From Sipunculus nudus (taxonomy: Eukaryota > Annelida > Sipuncula > Golfingiida > Sipunculidae), in NCBI GenBank assembly GCA_026874595.1, contig CM049321.1, forward strand, positions 47,177,797 through 47,241,796: a stretch of DNA of 64,000 nt. Direction: 5' to 3'. Below, piece by piece: positions 23,991 to 36,538 of this stretch (the stretch's first letter is position 1; every line of letters starts with the position of its first letter). The position numbers and the translations under genes are program-made. Below the pieces are notes generated by a model, which made no database searches, was not told where the DNA came from, and worked only from the letters and a program-made list of their open reading frames with translations.

Positions 23991-24424
23991 TAAGGGCACC
24001 AGGTGGTTTGTGCTTTGTTTTAACTTTTGCAACAATGATCGCGCCCGATACAAGTTTTTTTTTCACTCGTGCACAGTAGGAAGCAAACGGTTTTAGAAAG
24101 AAACATTACCAGATACCATAATATGTAAGAAAACACTTCCTTTACATATTTAACATACCTGGTATGTGAATAGGTATCTTTAAGCGCATCCGTAAAAACG
24201 GCCAGGCTTAATGCTGAAAATGCTTAAATCCAACTAGGACTGGAACAATTACCGGCCTCTGGGTTTATCAGGATGTTCAGAACAGTTTTTATTTTCCAAG
24301 ATAACAGTTATTTTAATTAATCGTGTTCAAATCTTTATAAAAGTTATCATTATACTACAGAAAAAAATTATGGATATTGGTATGTTCATCATGACAGTGT
24401 TCGACAAACTGAGAGAATCAAGTG

Positions 24425-24640
24425 CAGACCCAGAAGCGGATCCAGGCGGGACGGTTCAGGGGGAGCGGACACCCCCCCCCCCTTTTTTTGTAGCAGCCGC
24501 AACCTTTTTATTAGGGATTCAAACCATTTTTGAGGGCCTGGACGGCACTCCTTTCATTTTCTGGGGACCTTCATTTTAGATTTTGTCATTTGTCCTCCTT
24601 GGTTGGACCCCTCCTTTCCTAAATCCTTGATCCGCCCCTT
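24425..24640 (+). mobile_element. GGATCC-type short element with poly-C core, copy 1
   Basis: Runs from AGCGGATCCAGGCGGG through a poly-C/T core (24473-24488) to CTTGATCCGCCCCTT, with TTTGTCATTTGTCCTCCTTGGTTGG before the right end. It is a relative of 57193-57403; the ends are inverted copies of the CGGATCCAGG terminus. Fragments of similar ends occur at 5582, 8560-8665 and 45955-45985. Confidence 0.6.
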
Positions 24641-25184
24641 TGGCATCTGTTGAAGAATATTGTCACAGCTGTAATATCATAACTGCATTAACTGACATTA
24701 TCTGCAATATTAAAAATGGCGTATACCGCCACCTGCTATTATGTATCTAATGGTTTATATTTATGTTATAACCGATGTTTGTGACTCACACATTGGTAGG
24801 CAAAGACCCTGTGGCCATGCCTCGAAAATGACCTTTTTTTTCTTGAAGTGTGAGGAACGGAGCCACGTGCGCCAAATGTGTCAAGAGCAAACTGTCAAAC
24901 ACCTGTCCTCCTGCAGGCAAAGTGGTTATGCTAATTCATTAGTGTTTATTCATTTATATAACTTCAATTTTTTTACATATCTCTCGAATCATTCATTTGC
25001 CAATTCTGTTGAAATGTGCTTTTGGAAAATTAATCATTTCACGCATTTTGGATATTGTTTATGTGTAATATTCAAGTTTTTTTTAATTCGTGTCCTCATA
25101 AATTAATATACCATGAAATATAGGAAAATATATTTATTTTGTTTCTATAATTTGATTTCAGTTTCAATATCCAAGTAAGTTCAG

Positions 25185-25420
25185 TCATCTCGTGTTATTT
25201 GCACACATAACACGCAGTGTGAACACATTGTATGTGTCAACACAATGATACTGATAAACACCACATGCTTAACACATCTGACTAGATAAGACCTCGTCTT
25301 ATGGGGCCATGATACCACAAAGAGGATAGGTTTTCATGGACTTATTGTAATATAATCAGTTGATGCAGTCTGCTTCTGTTTCCTACGTCTTTCGTATGTA
25401 TTAAAATTTCCTAATTACAT
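25185..25420 (+). repeat. 5' flank shared by the two ATP-grasp genes, copy 1
   Basis: Matches 38140-38310 in order (AACACATCT, ATGATA.CACAAAGAG, GATTCTG/CTTCTGTTT, ATTAAAA.TTTCC), showing that duplication of the locus included upstream sequence. No promoter motif is certain. Confidence 0.5.
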
Positions 25421-25990
25421 GGACAGAAGGCGTGAGATTTGGGACATTTTCCAAATTAAATTCTGATGTAAATCTCTTCATCTACAATTTATCAGCTATT
25501 TAAGGCAATTAGTGCACTAAAACTGCAACTTGTGTATCTCTCATGTTCTGAAATTTCTCAGCACCTGATGTTTATTATTTCTTGAGTTTTTCGACGCAGA
25601 CCATAGTAGAAGCATTGTATTTTTATTTCAGGAATTTCTTGCCATCAGGCTCCTCCGGTTATTCACCAAACTGATACCCGGAAACTGCCCAGACTGAAAG
25701 TCTGTGCTGATAGACACATTTAACCAGTTAAAAAGGACTTAAATATATGATGTTTTGAACTTTTGCAATCTAAAATAATCGATATAACATTTTAACACCA
25801 GTTTTGCCTTCATACTCTTTTTTAAAGAGGGTTTTACGTCTTTAACGATATATATGGGCCCGCCATATTTCCGTGAAGAACAAAGTCATTCGATTGGCAC
25901 TTTTTAGTCACTGCGCAGGTTATAGGTTGGAGGGGATTTAATTTACTTCACGAAAAAATTTCCAATCAAATACTCCTAGTGACTTTTTTT

Positions 25991-26036
25991 CCTCCAGCAC
26001 GTGTGTTTAGTGACTGACGGATACCAAACTAAGGCA
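25991..26036 (+). repeat. Decoy copy of the ATP-grasp exon start
   Basis: CCTCCAG|CACGTGTGTTTAGTGACTGACGG reproduces the acceptor and first seven codons of the real exon (HVCLVTD) 72 bp upstream of it, then diverges. It could act as an alternative 3' splice site or be a leftover of local duplication. Confidence 0.6.
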
Positions 26037-26066
26037 GTTTATTGAATCTCCTTTTTTCTCATCCAG

Positions 26067-26214
26067 AAGCACGTGTGTTTTGTGACTGACGAATCACATC
26101 CTGATCCTTGGCAGTCACCGTACAACAATCACTTCCTCAGAGAGGAGCTTGTCAGACGGGGCGTCAACGTATCATGTATACCATGGTCAGCGCCCTATGC
26201 CGACTGGTCAGTAC

Positions 26215-26257
<43 letters not shown>

Positions 26258-27359
26258 AAATACATACATTTGATATTACATATATATTATGTTTAATTTA
26301 AATTAAAATTAATATATGTGAATAAATAAACAATAAATATACATTGTATAATAATGTCTTATTTTCTACAGAACTACACTCTTGTTTCTATATGATCTGT
26401 CCCCGATGCAAAATTTACATAACAATTCACATTAAGGTGTTCTTACGATTATTTCTAGATATAACACTAAATTATTAGGACAATTAATGTTGTATTCAAA
26501 TTTACGTTTCCTGCAGTTACCAATTTTTGGAAAATTCTTCTTACCAAATATATCAATGAGAAAAGGTTATATAGTTCGTGACTTGATGGATATTCTGTTT
26601 CACCTTGATTTCAGGATGACCTTTGACCTTGTTCTGATCCAGTCTCCCTGGGATTACACCAAGAGAGTGGAAGCGTTCACTGCATGGTTGCGGCATCTAG
26701 CGGACAAACAGATAACTACGGCAAATCCACTCAAAGTTCTAGAGTGGAACCTGAGGAAGACGTACCTCAATGAGATAAAATTTCTTGGTTTCCCGGTTGC
26801 AGAAACGATTGTCTGCGAACGAGTTAACCAACGAGATCTCGCTCCTAATCTCGCGGATGTATTAACCAATCGCTTTCCATTAGGATTCGTTATAAAGCCA
26901 ATCATAGGTGCCAATTCATTGCACGTGACCAGGGTGTTAACCAATGAAGCGGCTCAAAATCAACAAGCCTCGTTTTCAGAGTTGCTGTTTCAGATGGATA
27001 TGATGCTTCAAGAATACATACCAGAGGTGGCCCAAGGCGAGTGGAGTATTATATATTTCAAGAGTAAGTATAGCCACAGTGTTTTAAGAATACCAGATGA
27101 AAAAGATTTTCGCTGCGCGCCTGCTCTGTCATGCAAATTAATTCACGGTGACCCCCCCACGAGTTTGAAAGACCTTGGAAAAAGACTTTTGGATGAATTA
27201 GGTTTTGACGTCACGTATGCCAGAGTCGATCTACTAATCAGGAAAGATGGCACTCCGGTCGTTTCGGAATTAGAGCTCTTGGAGCCTGCGTTGTTCCTGA
27301 CCCCATCGGCAGCTATCACGTTCGCTGATGCCGTGATGGAAAGACTTAACAATTCCTGA
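26067..27359 (+). CDS. ATP-grasp ligase family protein, gene 1 (two exons, start codon not seen)
   Basis: Coding exons 26067-26206 and 26615-27359 join in frame across donor TG|GTCAGT and acceptor TTTCAG|GATG, giving 294 residues and a TGA stop. The exon-1 acceptor CAGAAG is a NAGNAG site, so the first codon may be AAG or the CAC after it. Numbering from AAG: pre-ATP-grasp lobe with VTDE (6-9) and WDY (59-61); ATP-binding lysine in IKPIIGA (139-145); GEWS (178-181); DFR (191-193); YARVD (238-242); and ELELLEP (255-261), the metal-binding end. This pattern and length match bacterial single-domain ATP-grasp proteins such as the DcsG-like group, which ligate carboxyl and amino groups using ATP. 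Substrate unknown. Likely cytosolic; no signal or membrane segment. Only a few N-terminal residues seem missing, so a short upstream exon is expected. Paralogue: gene 2. Confidence 0.8.
26207..26614 (+). other. Intron of ATP-grasp gene 1 (phase 2)
   Basis: A 408-bp intron starting GTCAGT and ending TTTCAG, with a (CT)n run at 26218-26253 just after the donor. Choosing the donor at 26207 rather than 26211 preserves the reading frame and gives the DW..FDL spacing typical of the family. Intron sequence after the microsatellite is also related to gene 2, so the intron predates the duplication. Confidence 0.7.
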
Positions 27360-27689
27360 TCGAGAACTGGTAACTTGTGGAAATGCCATGAATGTGATAT
27401 CAGCATCACAACGGATATATAAATATAGCCTTGATTTATCGAACTTATTTTGCTCCAAAACATCCAAAAGCATCCAGAATCTTTATTTCCTATGTTTGGT
27501 CCCAGCGCATTTAGTTTCCAAAACAGAACGAGAAAAAATATTTCATATGATATAGCGATATTTATAGGAATATTTACTTTGTGATTTTTTTCTTTGTGAT
27601 CTTTAATAGTGCCTTAAGACATTGTTGACCTGTATCCTCAATTGTATAATCCAGGCCTCTTGAACTCATCAATATCAATAGGAGTTGTT

Positions 27690-30600
27690 GTAATTGACGT
27701 GAGTCATTATTATTAATAGGACTTTGGCATCAGTGAGGTGAATCATGAAATCAATAGGACTCAATGTAGGCAGTGAGCTGAGTCATTCATATCAATAGGA
27801 CTTTGTCGTCAGTAACTTGAGTCATGATAATCAATAAGACTCAATGTAGGCAGTGACCTGAGTCATTCATATCAATAGGACACCGTCGTCAGTAACTTGA
27901 GTCATGATTATTAATAGGACTTTGTAGTCAGTGACCTGAGTCATTTATATCAATAGGACTTTGTCGTCAGTGATCCGAGTCATTAATATCAATAGGACTT
28001 TGTTGTCAGTGACCTGAATCATTAATATCAATAGGACTGTGTCGTCAGTGATCCGAGACATTAATATCAATAGGACTTTTTCGTCAGTGACCTGAGTCAT
28101 TAATATCAATAAAATTTTGTCGTCAGTGACCTGAGTCATTAATATCAGGATAACTTTGTCGTCAGTGACCTGAGTCATTAATATCAGGATAACTTTGTCG
28201 TCAGTGACCTGAGTCATTAATATCAGGATAATTTTGTCGTCAGTGATCCGAGACATTAATATCAATAGGACTTTTTCGTCAGTGACCTGAGTCATTAATA
28301 TCAATAAAATTTTATCGTCAGTGACCTGAGTCATTAATATCAGGATAACTTTGTCGTCAGTGACCTGAGTCATTTATATCAGGATAACTTTGTCGTCAGT
28401 GACCTGAGTCATTAATTTCAGGATAATTTTGTCGTCAGTGATCCGAGACATTAATATCAATAGGACTTTTTCGTCAGTGACCTGAGTCATTAATATCAAT
28501 AAAATTTTGTCGTCAGTGACCTGAGTCATTAATATCAGGATAACTTTGTCGTCAGTGACCTGATCGAGTCATTTATATCAGGATAACTTTGTCGTCAGGG
28601 ACCTGAGTCATTAATATCAGGATAACTTTGTCGTCAGTGACCTGAGTCATTAATATCAGGATAATTTTGTCGTCAGTGATCCGAGACATTAATATCAATA
28701 GGACTTTTTCGTCAGTGACCTGAGTCATTAATATCAATAAAATTTTGTCGTCAGTGACCTGAGTCATTAATATCAGGATAACTTTGTCGTCAGTGACCTG
28801 AGTCATTTATATCAGGATAACTTTGTCGTCAGTGACCTGAGTCATTAATATCAGGATAATTTTGTCGTCAGTGATCCGAGACATTAATATCAATAGGACT
28901 TTTTCGCCAGTGACCTGAGTCATTAATATCAATAAAATTTTGTCGTCAGTGACCTGAGTCATTAATATCAGGATAACTTTGTCGTCAGTGACCTGAGTCA
29001 TTTATATCAGGATAACTTTGTCGTCAGTGACCTGAGTCATTAATATCAGGATAATTTTGTCGTCAGTGATCCGAGACATTAATATCAATAGGACTTTTTC
29101 GTCAGTGACCTGAGTCATTAATATCAATAAAATTTTGTCGTCAGTGACCTGAGTCATTAATATCAGGATAACTTTGTCGTCAGTGACCTGAGTCATTTAT
29201 ATCAGGATAACTTTGTCGTCAGTGACCTGAGTCATTAATATCAGGATAATTTTGTCGTCAGTGATCCGAGACATTTATATCAATAGGACTTTTTCGTCAG
29301 TGACCTGAGTCATTAATATCAATAAAATTTTGTCGTCAGTGACCTGAGACATTAATATCAATAGGACTTTTTCGTCAGTGACCTGAGTCATTAATATCAA
29401 TAAAATTTTGTCGTCAGTGACCTGAGTCATTAATATCAATAAAATTTTGTCGTCAGTGACCTGAGTCATTAATATCAGGATAATTTTGTCGTCAGTGATC
29501 CGAGACATTAATATCAATAGGACTTTTTCGTCAGTGACCTGAGTCATTAATATCAATAAAATTTTGTCGTCAGTGACCTGAGTCATTAATATCAGGATAA
29601 CTTTGTCGTCAGTGACCTGAGTCATTAATATCAGGATAATTTTGTCGTCAGTGACCTGAGTCATTAATATCAGGATAATTTTGTCGTCAGTGATCCGAGA
29701 CATTTATATCAATAGGACTTTTTCGTCAGTGACCTGAGTCATTAATATCAATAAAATTTTGTCGTCAGTGACCTGGGGCATTAATATCAGGATAACTTTG
29801 TCGTCAGTGACCTGAGTCATAAATATCAGGATAATTTTGTCGTCAGTGATCCGAGACATTAATATCAATAGGACTTTTTCGTCAGTGACCTGAGTCATTA
29901 ATATCAATAAAATTTTGTCGTCAGTGACCTGAGTCATTAATATCAGGATAACTTTGTCGTCAGTGACCTGAGTCATTTATATCAGGATAACTATGTCGTC
30001 AGTGACCTGAGTCATCAATATCAGGATAATTTTGTCGTCAGTGATCCGAGACATTAATATCAATAGGACTTTTTCGTCAGTGACCTGAGTCATTAATATC
30101 AATAAAATTTTGTCGTCAGTGACCTGAGTCATTAATATCAGGATAACTTTGTCGTCAGTGACCTGAGTCATTTATATCAGGATAACTTTGTCGTCAGTGA
30201 CCTGAGTCATTAATATCAGGATAATTTTGTCGTCAGTGATCCGAGACATTAATATCAGGATAATTTTGTCGTCAGTGACCTGAGTCATTAATATCAGGAT
30301 AACTTTGTCGTCAGTGACCTGAGTCATTAATATCAATAAAATTTTGTCGTCAGTGATCCGAGACATTAATATCAATAGGACTTTTTCGTCAGTGACCTGA
30401 GTCATTAATATCAATAAAATTTTGTCGTCAGTGACCTGAGTCATTAATATCAGGATAACTTTGTCGTCAGTGACCTGATCGAGTCATTTATATCAGGATA
30501 ACTTTGTCGTCAGGGACCTGAGTCATTAATATCAGGATAACTTTGTCGTCAGTGACCTGAGTCATTAATATCAGGATAATTTTGTCGTCAGTGATCCGAG

Positions 30601-33600
30601 ACATTAATATCAATAGGACTTTTTCGTCAGTGACCTGAGTCATTAATATCAATAAAATTTTGTCGTCAGTGACCTGAGTCATTAATATCAGGATAACTTT
30701 GTCGTCAGTGACCTGAGTCATTTATATCAGGATAACTTTGTCGTCAGTGACCTGAGTCATTAATATCAGGATAATTTTGTCGTCAGTGATCCGAGACATT
30801 AATATCAATAGGACTTTTTCGCCAGTGACCTGAGTCATTAATATCAATAAAATTTTGTCGTCAGTGACCTGAGTCATTAATATCAGGATAACTTTGTCGT
30901 CAGTGACCTGAGTCATTTATATCAGGATAACTTTGTCGTCAGTGACCTGAGTCATTAATATCAGGATAATTTTGTCGTCAGTGATCCGAGACATTAATAT
31001 CAATAGGACTTTTTCGTCAGTGACCTGAGTCATTAATATCAATAAAATTTTGTCGTCAGTGACCTGAGTCATTAATATCAGGATAACTTTGTCGTCAGTG
31101 ACCTGAGTCATTTATATCAGGATAACTTTGTCGTCAGTGACCTGAGTCATTAATATCAGGATAATTTTGTCGTCAGTGATCCGAGACATTTATATCAATA
31201 GGACTTTTTCGTCAGTGACCTGAGTCATTAATATCAATAAAATTTTGTCGTCAGTGACCTGAGACATTAATATCAATAGGACTTTTTCGTCAGTGACCTG
31301 AGTCATTAATATCAATAAAATTTTGTCGTCAGTGACCTGAGTCATTAATATCAATAAAATTTTGTCGTCAGTGACCTGAGTCATTAATATCAGGATAATT
31401 TTGTCGTCAGTGATCCGAGACATTAATATCAATAGGACTTTTTCGTCAGTGACCTGAGTCATTAATATCAATAAAATTTTGTCGTCAGTGACCTGAGTCA
31501 TTAATATCAGGATAACTTTGTCGTCAGTGACCTGAGTCATTAATATCAGGATAATTTTGTCGTCAGTGACCTGAGTCATTAATATCAGGATAATTTTGTC
31601 GTCAGTGATCCGAGACATTTATATCAATAGGACTTTTTCGTCAGTGACCTGAGTCATTAATATCAATAAAATTTTGTCGTCAGTGACCTGGGGCATTAAT
31701 ATCAGGATAACTTTGTCGTCAGTGACCTGAGTCATAAATATCAGGATAATTTTGTCGTCAGTGATCCGAGACATTAATATCAATAGGACTTTTTCGTCAG
31801 TGACCTGAGTCATTAATATCAATAAAATTTTGTCGTCAGTGACCTGAGTCATTAATATCAGGATAACTTTGTCGTCAGTGACCTGAGTCATTTATATCAG
31901 GATAACTATGTCGTCAGTGACCTGAGTCATCAATATCAGGATAATTTTGTCGTCAGTGATCCGAGACATTAATATCAATAGGACTTTTTCGTCAGTGACC
32001 TGAGTCATTAATATCAATAAAATTTTGTCGTCAGTGACCTGAGTCATTAATATCAGGATAACTTTGTCGTCAGTGACCTGAGTCATTTATATCAGGATAA
32101 CTTTGTCGTCAGTGACCTGAGTCATTAATATCAGGATAATTTTGTCGTCAGTGATCCGAGACATTAATATCAGGATAATTTTGTCGTCAGTGACCTGAGT
32201 CATTAATATCAGGATAACTTTGTCGTCAGTGACCTGAGTCATTAATATCAATAAAATTTTGTCGTCAGTGATCCGAGACATTAATATCAATAGGACTTTT
32301 TCGTCAGTGACCTGAGTCATTAATATCAATAAAATTTTGTCGTCAGTGACCTGAGTCATTAATATCAATAAAATTTTGTCGTCAGTGACCTGAGTCATTA
32401 ATATCAGGATAACTTTGTCGTCAGTGACCTGAGTCATTAAATCAGGATAACTTTGTCGTCAGTGACCTGAGTCATTAATATCAGGATAATTTTGTCGTCA
32501 GTGATCCGAGACATTAATATCAATAATACTTTTTCGTCAGTGACCTGAGTCATTAATATCAATAAAATTTTGTCGTCAGTGACCTGAGTCATTAATATCA
32601 GGATAACTTTGTCGTCAGTGACCTGAGTCATTAATATCAGGATAACTTTGTCGTCACTGACCTGAGTCATTAATATCAGGATAATTTTGTCGTCAGTGAT
32701 CCGAGACATTAATATCAATAGGACTTTTTCGTCAGTGACCTGAGTCATTAATATCAATAAAATTTTGTCGTCAGTGACCTGAGTCATTAATATCAGGATA
32801 ACTTTGTCGTCAGTGACCTGAGTCATTTATATCAGGATAACTTTGTCGTCAGTGACCTGAGTCATTTATATCAGGATAACTTTGTCGTCAGTGACCTGAG
32901 TCATTAATATCAGGATAATTTTGTCGTCAGTGATCCGAGACATTAATATCAATAGGACTTTTTCGTCAGTGACCTGAGTCATTAATATCAATAAAATTTT
33001 GTCGTCAGTGACCTGAGTCATTAATATCAGGATAACTTTGTCGTCAGTGACCTGAGTCATTAATATCAGGATAACTTTGTCGTCAGTGACCTGAGTCATT
33101 TATATCAGGATAATTTTGTCGTCAGTGACCTGAGTCATTAATATCAATAAAATTTTGTCGTCAGTGACCTGAGTCATTAATATCAGGATAATTTTGTCGT
33201 CAGTGACCTGAGTCATTAATATCAGGATAATTTTGTCGTCAGTGACCTGAGTCATTAATATCAGGATAACTTTGTCGTCAGTGACGTGAGTCATTAATAT
33301 CAGGATAACTTTGTCGTCAGTGACGTGAGTCATTAATATCAATACAACTTTGTCGTCAGTGACCTGAGTCATTAATATCAATAGGCCTGGTCGTCAGTGA
33401 TCCGAGTCATTAATAACAACAGGACTTTGTCGTCAGTGACCTGAGTCATTAATATCAGGATAACTTTGTCGTCAGTGACCTGAGTCATTAATATCAGGAT
33501 AACTTTGTCGTCAGTGACGTGAGTCATTAATATCAATACAACTTTGTCGTCAGTGACCTGAGTCATTAATATCAATAGGCCTGGTCGTCAGTGATCCCAG

Positions 33601-33790
33601 TCATTAATAACAACAGGACTTTGTAGTCCGTGACCTGAGTCATTAATATCAATGAGACTTTGTAGTCAGTGACATGAGTCATGAATATCAATAGGACTTT
33701 GTAGTCAGTGACATGTTTCGTCAATATCAATAGGATTCTGTGTCTTCAGTGACCTGAGTCATGAATATCAATAGAACTCTGTGTCATCAG
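27690..33790. repeat. 39-bp satellite array with AP-1 cores
   Basis: About 155 tandem units of 39 bp. The common unit reads GTCGTCAGTGACCTGAGTCA then TTAATATCAGGATAACTTT. Variants change CAGGATAA to CAATAAAA or CAATAGGA, and CCTGAGTCA to TCCGAGACA. Outer edges (27690-28000 and 33590-33790) are more diverged, the middle almost uniform, as expected for unequal exchange. Most units carry TGAGTCA, the AP-1 consensus. Since 39 is a multiple of 3, the minus strand stays open as a 13-residue repeat, but TTTATATC variants insert stops, so it is judged non-coding. Confidence 0.95.
28562..32391. repeat. 1,915-bp tandem duplication inside the satellite
   Basis: Private variants recur exactly 1,915 bp apart: the 4-bp insertion CCTGATCGAGTC (28559 and 30474), CGTCAGGGACC, CGCCAG (about 28912 and 30827), CTGGGGCATT (about 29774 and 31689) and GATAACTATG (about 29986 and 31901). 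The period equals 49 units plus the 4-bp insertion. A 195-bp, five-unit higher-order repeat also occurs (28807-29196 and again 30722-31111). Confidence 0.85.
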
Positions 33791-33904
33791 TGTCTTTAAA
33801 AACCTTTGCCTCATCAACATAATGTTGTTACACCGTGAACCTGGCGTAAATTCTTTGAAATCATTTGGAGCCAGCTGAACATTTGCTGCGACAAGGGAGC
33901 CGAC

Positions 33905-34145
33905 TGACCACGAAAGTGAGCAAAGTTTTTTTTTTTCAAGTCAACCAAGTGAACCAAGTCAGCAAAGTATTGTTCAAATCAACCAAACGACATCAAAAGT
34001 CATATAGGACTGTCCAAGTTAACCAAGTGACAAAAGAGTCGGCACAGTTTTGTCCAAATCAACGAACTGACTACAAAAGTAAGCGAAGTATTGTTCAAAT
34101 CATGCAAGAAATAACAAAAGTCAACATAGTTTTGCCCAAGACACA
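33905..34145 (+). repeat. Degenerate ~45-bp minisatellite
   Basis: Irregular copies of TGTCCAAGTCAACCAAGTGACAAAAGTCAGCA-like sequence, with CAACCAAGTGA and GTATTGTTCAAATCA as the recurring words. The 94-codon frame through it encodes only Lys/Val/Asn/Gln-rich repeats and is not believed to be a gene. Confidence 0.6.
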
Positions 34146-34482
34146 CTGACTGCTTTAGAGTCGTTCAAAGACTCATTTATTTAGAAAAGCGTATTTTAGT
34201 GGTTTCTGACGTCTTCGGAGATGCTCATAATTAATTTATATTCTTGTAATCTAATGTATTCATTTGAATGTTAAAGTATATGTACAGTGCCCTGATCAAG
34301 CATACATGCTAAGATACGTTGAGTTTTTCATATGTATATAAAAACAGTAATAAGAGGGCGCTTATATCAAACAGAACTGACATGTACCAATTAAATAAAC
34401 AAACGAGTAGTTACGAGCGTTCGTATTACGCATTGATGAGCATTCTAGCTTAACTGTTATGAGTCGTAAGGTTATTTAACTG

Positions 34483-35424
34483 AAAACACCCGAAAAAGAA
34501 AACTTTGAGAAACAGAGGACATCGCCGAAATTGTAATCCCGCTTGAAATCCCAAGAAATGGTTTATGCTCCCATTTGCTGTCAACTATACGCATTATCCT
34601 GTACTAAATGTTAATCTCGAAACGCAAAAAAAACGAACTTTTGTTTCCCCTCGTTCGTTTTCTTTTACCTCATGACTTGTGAGGGCACATAGAGTTGTGA
34701 TTGGTTCAACAAGCTCTTATTGGCTCTAGCCATTATTACACTTAACATTAATAAACCACTTGTTTGATTTTTTTTCTGTATATCGATCATAATCCCAGCC
34801 AATTTGACAGTGTTCTGCGAAATTAATGTGGTGTTTAAAATGCTTGTGGGGGAGTCGTTTTTGATTCACTGCCATCAGGCCAGACTTGTGTAAAAAGATA
34901 TTTTTCTTCCACTTGTGTAAGTGACAACATCTGGGGGCAAAAACAATATCGCGTCCACATAATGCGTGGTCTGTGCACAACCGCGAAGGTGACCTCAGAC
35001 GTGTCGTAGACGTAGTCAGGGGCGCAATTTCCTTTTTGCAGTGTCGGGAGGACGATGATAAAATTTCTAATTTTTTACATGCATTATTTTTTTTTTTTTA
35101 ATTTGTATAAGTAATGTTTTCGAACCGGGTGAATCATGTCACATTATCTGTAATTTTGGTGTTAAATTTATTTTTGGAAGACTGAAATTCATTGATATTT
35201 GAGGATCAAATTGAGTCACAAAAAAAGACAATTTAGTCTTTAAACCGCACCCTTTTATGGATTGAAATTGGATCCTATGGTATCCTAAACCAAGACGGAT
35301 TTAATTGCAAAAATGCAGGGAGATATGGTATGTCACACCCCTGGTTGAAAAAGAGAGTTGAATATGTCCCTCTGTCCTCACAAATGCCATATTTTTACAA
35401 TAGGTTCAAGTGGCCCATCCTATA
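34483..35424 (+). repeat. Dispersed repeat A, copy 2 (MITE-free)
   Basis: Collinear with 3668-4943 from AAAACACCCGAAAAAGAAAAC to TGGCCCATCCTATAG. At 34950-34965 it reads CGTCCACATAATGCGTGG where copy 1 carries the 368-bp MITE, so it preserves the pre-insertion state. Non-coding. Confidence 0.7.
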
Positions 35425-35429
35425 GGTGT

Positions 35430-36194
35430 GAGGTTGTATATGAGGGAATCCTTGAGTTATAAACTACTTATATGTCTATATTTGTCTTAACTATGAGGTC
35501 AAATCATGTTAGAATCTACATCTTTCACATGCAACTCAGTGGATATCTTTAACTTTCCAATTCACATTTGAAAATTTTAATGAGGGCGATAGAAAGTATC
35601 TTGCACTAGAGTGTATCAATATCTTTGTTTAAAAGCGACTGATGTTCCAATTTCAAACCACTATATTTTCAAGTGTTGTGCCCAAATATATCAAAACTTG
35701 GCCTCCTCTGTTAATTATTATGCATGTTTTGTTTTCATCCAGTACAAATTTAATTAATCATCAATATTAATCTATACAGCGCTGTTCAGGAGATACCATT
35801 ACAGAACACTTAAGTTTTTGAACATATTGGAATATAGATTTATAATCAACTATAATCAAAATTCATGATGGACATGATAGGCATCCTGAACAGAGACTTT
35901 TGATATTAGAATAATACGTTATATTAATAAATATAAATAATATGTTTAATTACGCTTTTGTGTATGCACTGGAATATGTGCTTACATTTGGTTGTCCCCG
36001 TCCATATTTTGTATTACCAAAATTATGATGATGTCTGTGCCCTTAGGGAATATTTTAAAGTTTTCTACTTTCAGCAAAATAAATTTTATCTCTATTCAAT
36101 GATTCCTCGTGTTACATTGGATAATCCCTTATCTTTTCATGTGCAACATTCATTGCATATTACTTAATATTCTTTTTTACTCATACATACATTT

Positions 36195-36195
<1 letters not shown>
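35430..36195. other. Gene-poor stretch
   Basis: AT-rich, no recognised gene or repeat family; it ends at a (TA)n tract. Confidence 0.4.
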
Positions 36196-36198
<3 letters not shown>

Positions 36199-36261
<63 letters not shown>

Positions 36262-36280
36262 GGTGTGTGTGTGTGTGTGC
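36199..36280. repeat. Compound (TA)n(TG)n microsatellite
   Basis: TA dinucleotides to about 36240, then TG dinucleotides to about 36280 with a few interruptions. Confidence 0.95.
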
Positions 36281-36538
36281 GCGTGTGTCTGTTGATTGTA
36301 TCAGAAATAAAGAGTGTCAATCGATCAATCAATCCTGTATGTCCAAATATGTCTTTGGCCCCTTTAAACCGGAAGATATCTGTTTTATCCGTATGTAGAT
36401 ATTGACTGACACAAGTCTGTATTTTTAAAACTGATCTTTGAAATAAATCCAATTTAAGATGTAAGATGTAAACTTAGTAGTACATACTCCAACATTCAAA
36501 CAGTCCTGTTTTAAGTGTTTTCCATTTTAAGTAAAATT

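Noticed and set aside
26654-27463. Minus-strand frames across ATP-grasp gene 1
   Set aside because: Shadows of the real coding strand; similar shadows lie across gene 2.
27945-33575. Long minus-strand frames coding a 13-residue repeat (MTQVTDDKVILIL)
   Set aside because: They follow from a 39-bp satellite unit being a multiple of three. Variants with TTTATATC add stops throughout, and no splice signals, start context or flanking unique coding sequence support a protein.
27690-33790. CRISPR array
   Set aside because: The units are direct tandem repeats with no unique spacers, in a eukaryotic genome.
33865-34149. 94-codon Lys/Gln/Val-rich frame
   Set aside because: It is a translated degenerate minisatellite with variable unit spacing and no splice context.
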